Shown one piece after another: positions 16,966 to 25,606 of a stretch of DNA of 64,000 nt. The notes beneath the pieces were generated by a model. That model was not told the origin of the DNA. It ran no database searches and saw only the letters and a program-made list of their open reading frames with translations. Source of the DNA: Williamsia deligens (GTDB lineage: Bacteria; Actinomycetota; Actinomycetes; Mycobacteriales; Mycobacteriaceae); assembly GCF_024171765.1 (NCBI RefSeq), contig NZ_JAMTCI010000001.1:2900796-2964795 (forward strand). The letters run 5' to 3'. A program made the position numbers and the translations under genes. The stretch's first letter is position 1. Every line of letters starts with the position of its first letter.

Positions 16966-16966
16966 C

Positions 16967-18097
16967 ATGATGACATCGACGGCACCGCGGACCGCACTCG
17001 TCGTGGGCGCCGGCCCCACCGGCCTGACGGCGGCGATCGCGCTGCGGATGCGCGGCGTCGACGTCCGCGTCGTCGATGCCGCGGCGGAGGGTGCGAACAC
17101 CTCGCGTGCCGCGGTGATCCATCCCAGGACCCTCGAGGTGCTCGAGCCGCTGGGCGTCGTCGAGGCGATCACCGGGCGGGCGATCCGGGTGCCGCGCTTC
17201 GACATCCGGGACGGAACCCGCACGGTCGCGCACCTCGACCTCTCGGGTCTGCCGACCCGCTATCCGTGGACGTCTATGATCTCGCAGGCCGACACCGAAC
17301 GGATCCTGCGAGAGCGACTGTCCGTGGTGGGCGGGGGAGTCGAGTGGTCGACGGCGGTGACCGGTCTCGAGAACCCTGGCGACGAGCGCCCCGTGGTCCG
17401 GCTCGAGTCCGGGGAGCAGGTCCGACCCGACGTGGTGATCGGCGCCGACGGCATGCACAGCGCGGTGCGCGACCTCGTCGGCATCGACTTCCCGGGCAGC
17501 GGGTACGAGCAGTCGTTCGTCCTCGCCGACGTCGCGATGGACTGGCCGGTAGGCCGCGACACCGTGTCGTTGACCTTCGCCCCCGACGGACTGGTCGTGG
17601 TGGCGCCCCTGCCGGACAACCGGTTCCGCGTCGTCGCGACGATGGACGACGCGCCGAGGGAGCCGACGGCCCGGCAGATCGAGGACATCCTCGCCCGCCG
17701 TGGTGGGTCGACCCGCGTGCACGACGTCGCGTGGAGCGGTCGGTTCCGCGTCCACCACCGACTGGCGCAGACCTATCGTCGCGGACCGGTGTTCCTCGTC
17801 GGCGACGCCGCGCACGTCCACTCGCCCGCCGGCGGGCAGGGCATGAACATCGGCGTCCAGGACGCGGTGACCCTGGCCGACATCCTGGTGGCCGGCGACG
17901 ACCCGGACTCCTACGAGGCACGGCGTCGGCCACGCGCCCGGCGGGTGCTCGCGCTCACCGACCGGATGACCCGCGCGGCGGTGGTGCGGGGGAGTGCGAC
18001 GCGTCGTGCCCGCAACCGGGTCATCGCGACGGCGCTGTCGGTGCCGGCGGTGCGGACACGCGCGGCGATGGAGATCGCCGAACTCAGTCACCGGTGA
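16967..18097 (+). CDS. FAD-dependent monooxygenase (PHBH/aromatic hydroxylase class)
   Basis: A 376-residue group A flavoprotein monooxygenase. GAGPTGLTAAIALRMRGVDV is the GxGxxG FAD motif, VVIGADGMHSAVR the DG fingerprint that contacts both FAD and NADPH, and LVGDAAHVHSPAGGQGMNIG the GD motif binding the riboflavin ribityl chain. Such enzymes hydroxylate aromatics or polyketide-like compounds with NAD(P)H and O2. It lacks the C-terminal thioredoxin-like domain of larger phenol hydroxylases. ATG codons occur at both 16967 and 16970. Control by the divergent TetR is likely. Confidence 0.9.
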   Translation: MMTSTAPRTALVVGAGPTGLTAAIALRMRGVDVRVVDAAAEGANTSRAAVIHPRTLEVLEPLGVVEAITGRAIRVPRFDIRDGTRTVAHLDLSGLPTRYPWTSMISQADTERILRERLSVVGGGVEWSTAVTGLENPGDERPVVRLESGEQVRPDVVIGADGMHSAVRDLVGIDFPGSGYEQSFVLADVAMDWPVGRDTVSLTFAPDGLVVVAPLPDNRFRVVATMDDAPREPTARQIEDILARRGGSTRVHDVAWSGRFRVHHRLAQTYRRGPVFLVGDAAHVHSPAGGQGMNIGVQDAVTLADILVAGDDPDSYEARRRPRARRVLALTDRMTRAAVVRGSATRRARNRVIATALSVPAVRTRAAMEIAELSHR

Positions 18098-18142
18098 CCG
18101 ATGCCGCACGCCCGGAGGGAATGAGCACGGCCGGTCGCCCCG

Positions 18143-19243
18143 TTGCACCCGTTCGTGAGTGCACCGATCCTCTTCTCCCCGCTGACCCTGCGCGACGTCA
18201 CGTTCCCGAACCGGGCCTGGCTGTCCCCGATGTGTCAGTACAGCTGCTTCGACCGTGACGGCGTGCCCGGCGACTGGCACCTGGCCCATCTCGGTTCGCA
18301 CGCCATCGGCGGGTTCGGCCTCGTGATGACGGAGGCGGCGTCCGTGGTGCCCGAGGGACGGATCAGCGCCGAGGACGCGGGCATCTGGAACGACGAGCAG
18401 ATGCGCGCATGGGCGCGCATCGTCGACTTCCTGCACGCCCAGGACTCCCGCGCCGGCATTCAACTCGCCCATGCCGGCCGCAAGGCGTCCACCCGGTCCC
18501 CTTTCGTCGACGAGGACGGTTCACTGCCCGCGTCCGAGGGCGGGTGGGAGACGGTCGCCCCCTCGGCCATCGCCTTCGAGGGCTACGCGACCCCGCGCGC
18601 ACTGACCGTCGACGAGATCGCCGGTGTCGTCGAGTCGTTCGCCGCCGCGGCCCGTCGAGCGGACGAGGCCGGGTTCGACGTCGTCGAGGTGCACGCGGCC
18701 CACGGCTACCTGCTCCACGAGTTCCTCTCGCCGCTGTCGAACCACCGCGACGACGCCTACGGCGGCGACTTCGACGGTCGCATCCGCCTGCTGCTGGAGG
18801 TGGTCCGCGCCATCCGCGACTCCTGGCCCGCGGGCAAGCCCCTCTTCGTGCGGATCTCGGCCACCGACTGGACCGAGGGCGGGTGGAGCGGCGACGATTC
18901 CGTCGCCCTGGCCCAGCGGCTCGTCGACGAGGGCGTGGACCTCGTCGACGCCTCGACGGGAGGCAACGTCCTCGCCGACATCCCCGTCGCCCCCGGATAT
19001 CAGGTCCGGTTCGCGTCCGAGGTCCGGGAGAAGGCGTCCATCCCGACCGCGGGCGTCGGCCTCATCACCGATCCCGAGCAGGCCGAGACCGTCCTGACCA
19101 CCGGCCAGGCCGACGCGGTGTTCCTCGCGCGCGCGGCGCTGCGCGATCCCGCCTGGCCGCTACGTGCCGCCCACGCCCTCGGGCTCGACCACCATGAGGC
19201 CCCGTACCGCCCGCAGTACCTGCGCGGGTCCTGGCGCGACTGA
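18143..19243 (+). CDS. Old yellow enzyme family NADH:flavin oxidoreductase (YqjM-like)
   Basis: An FMN-binding TIM barrel of up to 366 residues. LFSPLTLRDVTFPNRAWLSPMCQYSC carries the cysteine typical of the YqjM/xenobiotic-reductase class; IQLAHAGRKA, EVHAAHGYLLHEFLSPLSN (histidine pair) and FVRISATDW follow. Such enzymes reduce activated C=C bonds or nitro groups with NADPH. The start is uncertain: TTG 18143 or GTG 18155, neither with a good ribosome site, although GGAGGG lies at 18115-18120. It follows the monooxygenase by 45 bp and may be co-transcribed. Confidence 0.88.
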   Translation: MHPFVSAPILFSPLTLRDVTFPNRAWLSPMCQYSCFDRDGVPGDWHLAHLGSHAIGGFGLVMTEAASVVPEGRISAEDAGIWNDEQMRAWARIVDFLHAQDSRAGIQLAHAGRKASTRSPFVDEDGSLPASEGGWETVAPSAIAFEGYATPRALTVDEIAGVVESFAAAARRADEAGFDVVEVHAAHGYLLHEFLSPLSNHRDDAYGGDFDGRIRLLLEVVRAIRDSWPAGKPLFVRISATDWTEGGWSGDDSVALAQRLVDEGVDLVDASTGGNVLADIPVAPGYQVRFASEVREKASIPTAGVGLITDPEQAETVLTTGQADAVFLARAALRDPAWPLRAAHALGLDHHEAPYRPQYLRGSWRD

Positions 19244-19255
19244 CCTGCCCGTCGC

Positions 19256-21367
19256 TCAGGCCGGGCGATGGATGAGCAGGGGGAGCACCGGACCGGCTCC
19301 GGCGTCGCGCAGATGTGCTGCGGCGACCGTGACCGGCCAGCCCGACCGGGTCGCGTCGACGACGAGCAGCACGGTGCGCCCGGCGATCTCGGCGGGTGCC
19401 GGATCCATGGACGCTCGCCAGTGCGCCGCCTCATCGGCGCCGGAGGCATCCCGGTCGACCTGATCGCGCGACTCGACGGGTTGGTCCGCGCGGTCGAGTG
19501 AGCCGACCCCCGCGAGGTGGTCGGCGACGCGGGCGGCGAGATCGCTGCCCGTCAGGGTGAGCGTCACCGCGATCTCCGGTCGCGACACCCAGTCCGACCG
19601 CCACCGGGACAGGGCCTGCACCGCGGCGTCGGCGATCTCGCCGACGGCGTCGTCCTCACCGCGTAGCGCCGCGGCGAGCGTCTCCGCCCACTCGGGCGCG
19701 TCGGCGTGCACGAGCACCCGGCCCGGCTCCGCGGCGAGGTGGGCCGGGATGCGGCCCTTCGCGCCGAATGCGCCACCCGGCCACATCTTGCGGGGCGCGA
19801 GCTCCTGCGCCCCCGATCGCAGTGCGCCGGCGATCGTCCGGGCGATGTCGCCGGAGGCCGTCTCCAACAGCCCGGACGACAGCGCACCACGACACACCGA
19901 GCACCGCCCGCACGCGGCGGCGTCGGGGTCGTCGAGGGATTCGATCAGCAGCGCCATCAGACACCGCTCACCGCGGGTGTAGGCCCGCATGATGTCGGCC
20001 TCGCGGCGACGCGTCGCGATGATCCCGTCGTAGTGCTCTGCGTCGTAGCGCCATTCGGTGCCGGTGGAGCGCCACCCGCCGTCGACCCGTTCGACCGCCC
20101 CGTCGACGGCGAGTTGCTTGAGCATCAGCTCGACGCGGGTGCGCCGGATGCCGGTCGACGCCTCGACGGCGACGGCCGACGGCGCCTCGCCGTCGCCTGC
20201 GGCGGCGAGTTCGGCGAGGACGGCCTGCATCTGCACGGGGTCCGGGATGGTCGCCGTGGCGAAGTGGTCCCAGATGCCGGTGTCGGCGGGGGAGGGGAGC
20301 AACGCCACGACGGCCTCGTCGATGGCACGGCCCGCGCGGCCGACCTGCTGGTAGTAGGAGACCGGGGAGGGCGGCGACCCGACGTGCACGACGAACCCCA
20401 GATCGGGCTTGTCGTACCCCATCCCGAGTGCCGAGGTCGCGACGAGCGCCTTCAGCCGGTTGTCGCGCAGGGCGTCCTCGAGTTCATGGCGCCGCGACGA
20501 GTCGAGCTGACCGGTGTACGCGGCGACGTCGACGTCCTGTCCGTGCACGGTCCGGATGGCCGCGACGAGGCGGTCGGCGTCGGCGACGGTCAGCACGTAG
20601 ACGATCCCCGATCCGGGGAGACGGTCGATGTGTTGCGCCACCCAGGCGTACCGCTCGAGCGGACTCATCGACGGCAACACGTTGAGCTGCAGCGACCGTC
20701 GCGCCAACGGGCCGCGCAGGACGAGCGTCGCCTCACCGAGCTGTCGCGCGACGTCCTCGGTGACACGGGTGTTCGCGGTGGCGGTGGTGGCCAGCACGGG
20801 CATCTGTGGATCGGTGCTCGACAACACGTCGGCGACGCGGCGGTAGTCCGGACGGAAGTCGTGACCCCAGTCGGAGATGGAATGGGCCTCGTCGATGACG
20901 AGCATGCCCAGGCGGGTGGCGACCGCGTCGAGGACGCGGCGACCGAACCCGGGGTTGGCGAGCCGCTCCGGCGAGACGAGCAACACGTCGAGGGCGCCGT
21001 CGCGCAGGTCGGCCTCGATGGCGGACCAGTCGTCGACGTTGCTGGAGTTCACCGTCGCCGCGGTCAGCCCTGCGCGGTGTGCCGCGGCGACCTGATCCCG
21101 CATGAGCGAGAGCAGCGGCGAGACGATGAGCGTCGGCCCGGCGCCCTCGGAGCGCAGGATGGCCGTCGCCGCCCAGTAGACGGCCGACTTGCCCCAGCCC
21201 GTGGCCTGCACGACGAGGACGCGCGCGCCGGGGGTCACGAGTGCGGCGACGGCGGTCAGCTGGTCGTCGCGGAGTTCGGCCCCGGGGCCCGCGAGGGCCT
21301 CGATGACACGGGTGGCGACGGCGGAGCGTTGTGTGTCGAGGGTGGCGGGGGGCTGTCGGATGTCCAT
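19256..21367 (-). CDS. RecQ family ATP-dependent DNA helicase with C-terminal phosphoribosyltransferase-like domain
   Basis: A 703-residue protein. The superfamily 2 helicase core shows QATGWGKSAVYWA (Walker A), VIDEAHSISDWGHDFRPDYR (DEAH box with aromatic loop), VLATTATAN, and ATSALGMGYDKPDL plus YYQQVGRAGR (motifs V/VI). A RecQ zinc site follows as C-x16-C-x2-C-x2-C. The last ~70 residues (TVLLVVDATRSGWPVTVAAA) look like a PRPP-binding loop of the phosphoribosyltransferase fold. The classical acidic pair there is degenerate (VVDA). It unwinds 3'-5' in repair; the extra domain's role is unknown. Confidence 0.9.
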   Translation of the reverse strand: MDIRQPPATLDTQRSAVATRVIEALAGPGAELRDDQLTAVAALVTPGARVLVVQATGWGKSAVYWAATAILRSEGAGPTLIVSPLLSLMRDQVAAAHRAGLTAATVNSSNVDDWSAIEADLRDGALDVLLVSPERLANPGFGRRVLDAVATRLGMLVIDEAHSISDWGHDFRPDYRRVADVLSSTDPQMPVLATTATANTRVTEDVARQLGEATLVLRGPLARRSLQLNVLPSMSPLERYAWVAQHIDRLPGSGIVYVLTVADADRLVAAIRTVHGQDVDVAAYTGQLDSSRRHELEDALRDNRLKALVATSALGMGYDKPDLGFVVHVGSPPSPVSYYQQVGRAGRAIDEAVVALLPSPADTGIWDHFATATIPDPVQMQAVLAELAAAGDGEAPSAVAVEASTGIRRTRVELMLKQLAVDGAVERVDGGWRSTGTEWRYDAEHYDGIIATRRREADIMRAYTRGERCLMALLIESLDDPDAAACGRCSVCRGALSSGLLETASGDIARTIAGALRSGAQELAPRKMWPGGAFGAKGRIPAHLAAEPGRVLVHADAPEWAETLAAALRGEDDAVGEIADAAVQALSRWRSDWVSRPEIAVTLTLTGSDLAARVADHLAGVGSLDRADQPVESRDQVDRDASGADEAAHWRASMDPAPAEIAGRTVLLVVDATRSGWPVTVAAAHLRDAGAGPVLPLLIHRPA

Positions 21368-21457
21368 CGCCGTCCGACGCTACCGCGCGCATCCGACGAG
21401 CTCGGGGTGTGTTCGACCGGCTCGGTCGCGCCGGTCGTACCGCCTAGGCTCGTGCTC

Positions 21458-22408
21458 ATGGCCGATCCGCCGGACGTCGCGGTCGCCGTCGACATCGGCG
21501 GGACCAAAGTGCAGGCTGCGCTGGTCGATTCCCGCGGTGTCGTCGTCGAGGGCACCCTCACGCGGGCGCCGACCGGGCGCTCGGCGTCGTCCGACGAGCT
21601 CGACGCCGCCGTGCTCGGGGTCCTCGCCGAGGTCATGGCGTCCGGGGCGGCGCGGACGGCGGTGGGCGGCGGCCACCTCGTCGGGATCGGTGTCGCATGC
21701 GCGGGACCGGTCGACGACGTGGCGGGACGGGTCAGCCCGATCAACCTGCCGGCGTGGCGGGATCATCCCCTGCTGCAGGTCATCTCGTCCGCACCGGTGG
21801 TCGGGGGGATCCCGGTGACCCTGCGCCGGGACGGGGTCGCCATCGCGCTCGCCGAGCACTGGCTCGGTGCGGGCGTCGGCGTCGCGTCGATGATGGCGAT
21901 GGTCGTCTCGACGGGTATCGGTGGCGGGATCCTGCTCGGCGGGCGGGTGGTCGCCGGCAACGCGGGGCACATCGGCCAGATCGAGGTCTCCGGTCATGTC
22001 GGTGAACCCAGCCTGGGCAGCCGCACGACGCTGGAGTCGGTCGCATCCGGTCCGCACACCGTCGCGTGGGCGCGATCCCAAGGGTTCCACGGCACGACCG
22101 GGGAGGACCTCGCCGTCGCCGTCCGCGCCGGTGACCCGACCGCGGCGGCTGCCGTCGACCGACTGGCAGATGTTGTGGCGCAGGGGATCTGCAGCGCGTG
22201 CGCGCTGCTGGACCTCGACCTGGTGATCATCGGTGGCGGGTTCGCCCGGGTGACCGATGATCTCGTGGCGCGGATCGGACGCAGGGTGGCGACCCACCCG
22301 TTGCCCTACGTGGCGCGGACGCGGGTAGTGCCCGCGCAGCTGGGTGACGCGGCGCCGGTGGTGGGCGCGGCGGCGTTCGTCCACCGCCCTGACCTGCTGC
22401 CGGGCTGA
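21458..22408 (+). CDS. ROK family protein (sugar kinase-like)
   Basis: The 316-residue actin-fold protein has phosphate loop VDIGGTKVQAALVD, IGVACAGPVD, VVSTGIGGGILLGG and the C-terminal LVIIGGGFARVTDDLV. These are ROK kinase signatures for phosphorylating glucose or related sugars. The zinc motif CxCGxxGCxE that usually follows GNAGHIGQIE is missing: the segment reads VGEPSLGSRTTLE with no cysteine. Loss of that site could mean altered or lost catalysis. No DNA-binding N-terminus is present, so it is not a NagC-type repressor. It is divergent from recQ. Confidence 0.82.
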   Translation: MADPPDVAVAVDIGGTKVQAALVDSRGVVVEGTLTRAPTGRSASSDELDAAVLGVLAEVMASGAARTAVGGGHLVGIGVACAGPVDDVAGRVSPINLPAWRDHPLLQVISSAPVVGGIPVTLRRDGVAIALAEHWLGAGVGVASMMAMVVSTGIGGGILLGGRVVAGNAGHIGQIEVSGHVGEPSLGSRTTLESVASGPHTVAWARSQGFHGTTGEDLAVAVRAGDPTAAAAVDRLADVVAQGICSACALLDLDLVIIGGGFARVTDDLVARIGRRVATHPLPYVARTRVVPAQLGDAAPVVGAAAFVHRPDLLPG

Positions 22409-22434
22409 TCCGCCGCGGACGACCGCAGACGCAA

Positions 22435-22476
22435 CTCGGCCCCGCCACCGACCGTGAGGTCAGGGGCGGGGCCGAG
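22435..22476. terminator. Hairpin terminator between convergent genes
   Basis: CTCGGCCCCGCC (22435-22446) pairs perfectly with GGCGGGGCCGAG (22465-22476) around an 18-nt loop. It lies between the ROK gene and cspA, which converge here, so it can serve both. There is no clear U-tract, as is common in actinobacteria. Confidence 0.75.
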
Positions 22477-22493
22477 GAAGATCTCGAGGGAGA

Positions 22494-22697
22494 TCAGACG
22501 GCGTTGACGCCGACCGCCTGGGGGCCCTTGGCGCCCTGCTCGGTCTCGAACGTCACGCGATCGTTCTCGTTCAGGCTGCGGTAGCCCGAACCCTGGATCT
22601 CGCTGAAGTGGACGAAGACGTCCTTGCCGCCGTCGTCCGGCGTGATGAAGCCGAAGCCCTTTTCGGCGTTAAACCACTTCACGGTTCCCTGGCTCAT
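22494..22697 (-). CDS. cspA: Cold shock protein CspA-type, RNA chaperone
   Basis: A 67-residue single cold-shock domain: [15 protein letters not shown] (RNP1), [11 protein letters not shown] (RNP2) and a C-terminal [10 protein letters not shown]. It binds single-stranded RNA/DNA through aromatic residues and melts secondary structure. ATG 22697 has a strong AGGAGA site. The upstream gap of about 290 bp allows a long structured 5' leader, usual for cold-shock genes. A hairpin follows the stop. Confidence 0.93.
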   Translation of the reverse strand: MSQGTVKWFNAEKGFGFITPDDGGKDVFVHFSEIQGSGYRSLNENDRVTFETEQGAKGPQAVGVNAV

Positions 22698-22988
22698 GGT
22701 GTTTCTCCTACTGCTGTGTAACTGATCGGACCGTGCGGTTTGCCCGGCCCAGGGTGGTGCCACTACGGGAGCGAGGGAATTCGAGAAGAAAGTCCGACGC
22801 GCACTCGTGTGAAGTTCTGCGAGCGACAATCGAACACAAAAACAACAACCAAGGAAGAGTCAACACGGACGCCACAGCGCTGTCAAGACGGCTCGCGACC
22901 CATGGTGCTGTGTCACATGAGAGTCGTTTGCGCTCAGTGTGATCGCAGGGGTACCAGGCCCGGGTGATCTCCCCGACACTCTACGGTC
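22698..22988. other. Intergenic region; probable cspA promoter and long 5' leader
   Basis: This 291-bp gap separates the divergent cspA and acyl-CoA-dehydrogenase-like genes. It is visibly less GC-rich than its surroundings (for example around 22800-22860), fitting promoters and an untranslated leader. No credible small gene was found. Confidence 0.5.
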
Positions 22989-24224
22989 GTGAGCACAGAG
23001 ACGACCGTACCCAGCACCCACACCAGCGACAACGCGCCCACGGACGCCGAACTGACGGCCCGGTTCGCGCCGATCTTCGACAGGATCGCCGCCGGTGCGG
23101 TGGAACGGGAGATCGACCGCCGGCTCGCCTACGACGAGGCCCGCGAACTGCGGGAGGCCGGGTTCGGCGCACTGCGCGTTCCCGTGGAGTTCGGTGGACT
23201 CGGTGCGAGTGTTCGCCAGTTGTTCGGACTCCTGGTCGATCTCGCCGCCGCCGAGTCGAATCTCCCGCAGGCGTTGCGCGTCCACTGGAGTTTCGTCGAG
23301 GACCAGCGTCTCTCGACCGACGCGTCGGAGCGTGAGCGCTGGCTGCGCGCCGTGGCCGGGGGGACGCTCGTCGGCAACGCGATCACCGAACCCGGCGTCG
23401 GCGCCGTCGACCGCTACCGGACCACCGTCCGCCGCGACGGCGACGAGTACGTGGTGGACGGGACGAAGTACTACAGCACGGGCAGCCTCTACTCCGACCA
23501 CATCCTGGTCGCCGCGGACCTCGACGGGGAGCGCGTGTCGATCCTGGTCGACTCCGATGCGCCCGGCGTCACCCAGCACGACGACTGGGACGGCTTCGGG
23601 CAGCGACTCACCGCCAGCGGGACCACCGAGTTCTCCGGCGTGCGCGTCCCGGCCGACCGCCTGCTCGGACCGGGCTACGGCGGCGCCGGCGCGACCTACG
23701 CGACGTCCTACCTCCAGCTGGTGCAACTCGCGGTGCTCGCGGGCATCGCCCGTCGCGCGACCGACGACGCCGCAGCATGGGTGCGGGACCGCACCCGCAG
23801 CTACACCCACGCCGTCGCGGACCTGCCGCGCGAGGACCCGCTGGTGCAGCAGGTGATCGGCAGGCTGTCGAGCGCCGCCTACGTCGCCCGCACGACCGTG
23901 CTGGCCGTGGCGGACACACTCGACGCCGCCCTCGACGACGCCGCGCAGCGGGGCGACTTCGACACCGCCCTGCTCGACGCCGCCGAGCTGGCCTCGTCCC
24001 ACGCGCAGGCCGTCGTGATCCCGCTCGTCCTCGACGCGACCACCCAGCTCTTCGAGGTCGGCGGCGCGTCGATCACCGCCGAGCACCTGCGGCTCGACCG
24101 GCACTGGCGCAACGCGCGCACCATCTCGGTGCACAACCCGTTGATCTACAAGCTGCAGGCGATCGGTGCGCACGTCCTCAACGGCACCGATCTCCCGTAC
24201 GCCTGGAGCGCCGGCAAGCGCTGA
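22989..24224 (+). CDS. Acyl-CoA dehydrogenase superfamily flavoprotein (DszC/SfnB-like)
   Basis: A 411-residue protein with the three acyl-CoA dehydrogenase regions. The N-terminal helical domain includes ELREAGFGALRVPVEFGGLG. The middle beta domain includes GNAITEPGVGAVDRYRTT, VDGTKYYSTGSLYSDHILVAA and TEFSGVRVPADRLLG. The C-terminal helices include the LFEVGGASITAEHLRLDRHWRNARTISVHNP segment. VDGTKYYSTG and HWRNART are typical of the DszC/SfnB branch, flavin monooxygenases of sulfur heterocycles or sulfones that use reduced flavin and O2. Use as a true dehydrogenase is less likely. Start GTG 22989. Confidence 0.82.
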   Translation: MSTETTVPSTHTSDNAPTDAELTARFAPIFDRIAAGAVEREIDRRLAYDEARELREAGFGALRVPVEFGGLGASVRQLFGLLVDLAAAESNLPQALRVHWSFVEDQRLSTDASERERWLRAVAGGTLVGNAITEPGVGAVDRYRTTVRRDGDEYVVDGTKYYSTGSLYSDHILVAADLDGERVSILVDSDAPGVTQHDDWDGFGQRLTASGTTEFSGVRVPADRLLGPGYGGAGATYATSYLQLVQLAVLAGIARRATDDAAAWVRDRTRSYTHAVADLPREDPLVQQVIGRLSSAAYVARTTVLAVADTLDAALDDAAQRGDFDTALLDAAELASSHAQAVVIPLVLDATTQLFEVGGASITAEHLRLDRHWRNARTISVHNPLIYKLQAIGAHVLNGTDLPYAWSAGKR

Positions 24225-24292
24225 CGGTCCGCCCCGGGTCGGGTGGCGTCGGCACGGCCGGCCCGTCGCCCGGCCCGGTAGCGTCGGACGGC

Positions 24293-25606
24293 GTGCACCG
24301 GAGACCGTCGATCGTCGGGCGGCTCACGCCGACCGACGCCCAGGCCCTGTGGATGTCGGAGGCCATCCCCAGCGACCAGTTCCTGCTGTACGCGTTCGAC
24401 GGTGCCGCGCCCGGAGGCCTCGCCGCTCGGATCACGCAGCGCGCGAACGCGATCGACGATCTGTGTGTGCGTGTGGTCGACGTCCCCGGTGATCTGGACT
24501 ATCCGCGGTGGTCGCCGACGACGGTGACCGCGGACGCGGTGCGTGTCCACGACGTCGGCGACTGGGCGGGGTGCCTGCGTCGACTGGGCGACACGATGTC
24601 CGTGCCGGTCGACACCCGACGGCTGCCGTGGCGGGTGCACCTGTTCCCCGGGGTCGGTGACGTTCCGGGCGCGCAGGGCACCGCCGTCGTCGCGGTGCTG
24701 CAGATCTCGCACGCCCTCGCCGACGGCACGCTGGCGTCGGCGCTCGCCCGGCAGCTGTTCGGCGACGACGATCAAGTCGGTGTGCCGGCGCGGCGTGGGC
24801 GGCCGACGCCACCGGCGCTGGTGGCCGCCGCGGGCGGCGTGGCCCGGATGCCGTTGCAGGCGACCGCGCTCGTGGCGCGAGGTGTCCGGGCACACCGTGC
24901 CCACCGCGATCGCGTCCGCGACGAGAACGCGGGCACCGTGCCGCGGAGTCGGGACGGCGTACCGCTGCTCGGGGTCAACGTGCGCCCGGACGACCGTCGG
25001 GACCTCCGGGTCGTGGTCACCGATGTCGACACCCTGCGTGCCCTCGGGGGCACGGTGACCGTCGGCGCGCTCACGGTGATCGGGCGGGCGCTGGCCGAGC
25101 ATGTCGGCGCCTCCGTCCTGCGGGCCGAGGTGCTGGTCGCCGGTGTCGGGGATCGGCGGGCGCGCAACCACTTCCGGTCCGTCGGGGTCGATCTCGCCGT
25201 CGACGAACCCGACCCCGCCCGGCGGGCGACACGCATCGCCGACGACCTCGCCGCGATGGTCCGCCGGGGACACCATCCCGCGGCGCGGGCGGAGGCGTCC
25301 GCGATGGAGGCGGTGCCCGCTGTTCTCGTCGCGTCGGGCGTCCGGTCGTTCGACGCCCACGCGGTGCCCGACAGCGTCACGGGCAACACCGTGGTGTCGA
25401 GCGTGGACCGTGGCGCCGACGACCTCGTGGTCGGCGGCGGTCGCGTCGTGCTGACGGCCGGGTTCCCCGCCCTCTCGCCGGTCCAGTCGGTGACGCACGG
25501 GGTGCACGGGATCGGCGGACGTGTCGCGGTGTCGGTGTGTTCCTCGCCCACAGGCCTGCCCGATCCCGACCGCTACGCCGAACGGCTCGCCGCGGCACTG
25601 CGTTGA
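24293..25606 (+). CDS. Wax ester synthase/diacylglycerol acyltransferase (WS/DGAT)-like protein
   Basis: The 437-residue protein begins LTPTDAQALWMSEAIPSDQ, typical of WS/DGAT proteins, and shows ISHALADGTLA in place of the HHxxxDG active site. The second (catalytic) histidine and DG remain, but the first His is Ser. Later parts fit the C-terminal WES_acyltransf region (VAGVGDRRARNHFRSVGVDL, then VVSSVDRGADDLVVGG and LSPVQSVTHGVHG). Such enzymes make triacylglycerol or wax esters for lipid storage. The changed motif and high divergence make activity uncertain. The 3' end overlaps the convergent transketolase gene by 34 bp. Confidence 0.72.
   Translation: MHRRPSIVGRLTPTDAQALWMSEAIPSDQFLLYAFDGAAPGGLAARITQRANAIDDLCVRVVDVPGDLDYPRWSPTTVTADAVRVHDVGDWAGCLRRLGDTMSVPVDTRRLPWRVHLFPGVGDVPGAQGTAVVAVLQISHALADGTLASALARQLFGDDDQVGVPARRGRPTPPALVAAAGGVARMPLQATALVARGVRAHRAHRDRVRDENAGTVPRSRDGVPLLGVNVRPDDRRDLRVVVTDVDTLRALGGTVTVGALTVIGRALAEHVGASVLRAEVLVAGVGDRRARNHFRSVGVDLAVDEPDPARRATRIADDLAAMVRRGHHPAARAEASAMEAVPAVLVASGVRSFDAHAVPDSVTGNTVVSSVDRGADDLVVGGGRVVLTAGFPALSPVQSVTHGVHGIGGRVAVSVCSSPTGLPDPDRYAERLAAALR

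Noticed and set aside
22698-22988. Small plus-strand frames in the cspA upstream gap as genes
   Set aside because: They lack ribosome sites and sensible composition; the region is better explained as divergent promoters and a cspA leader.
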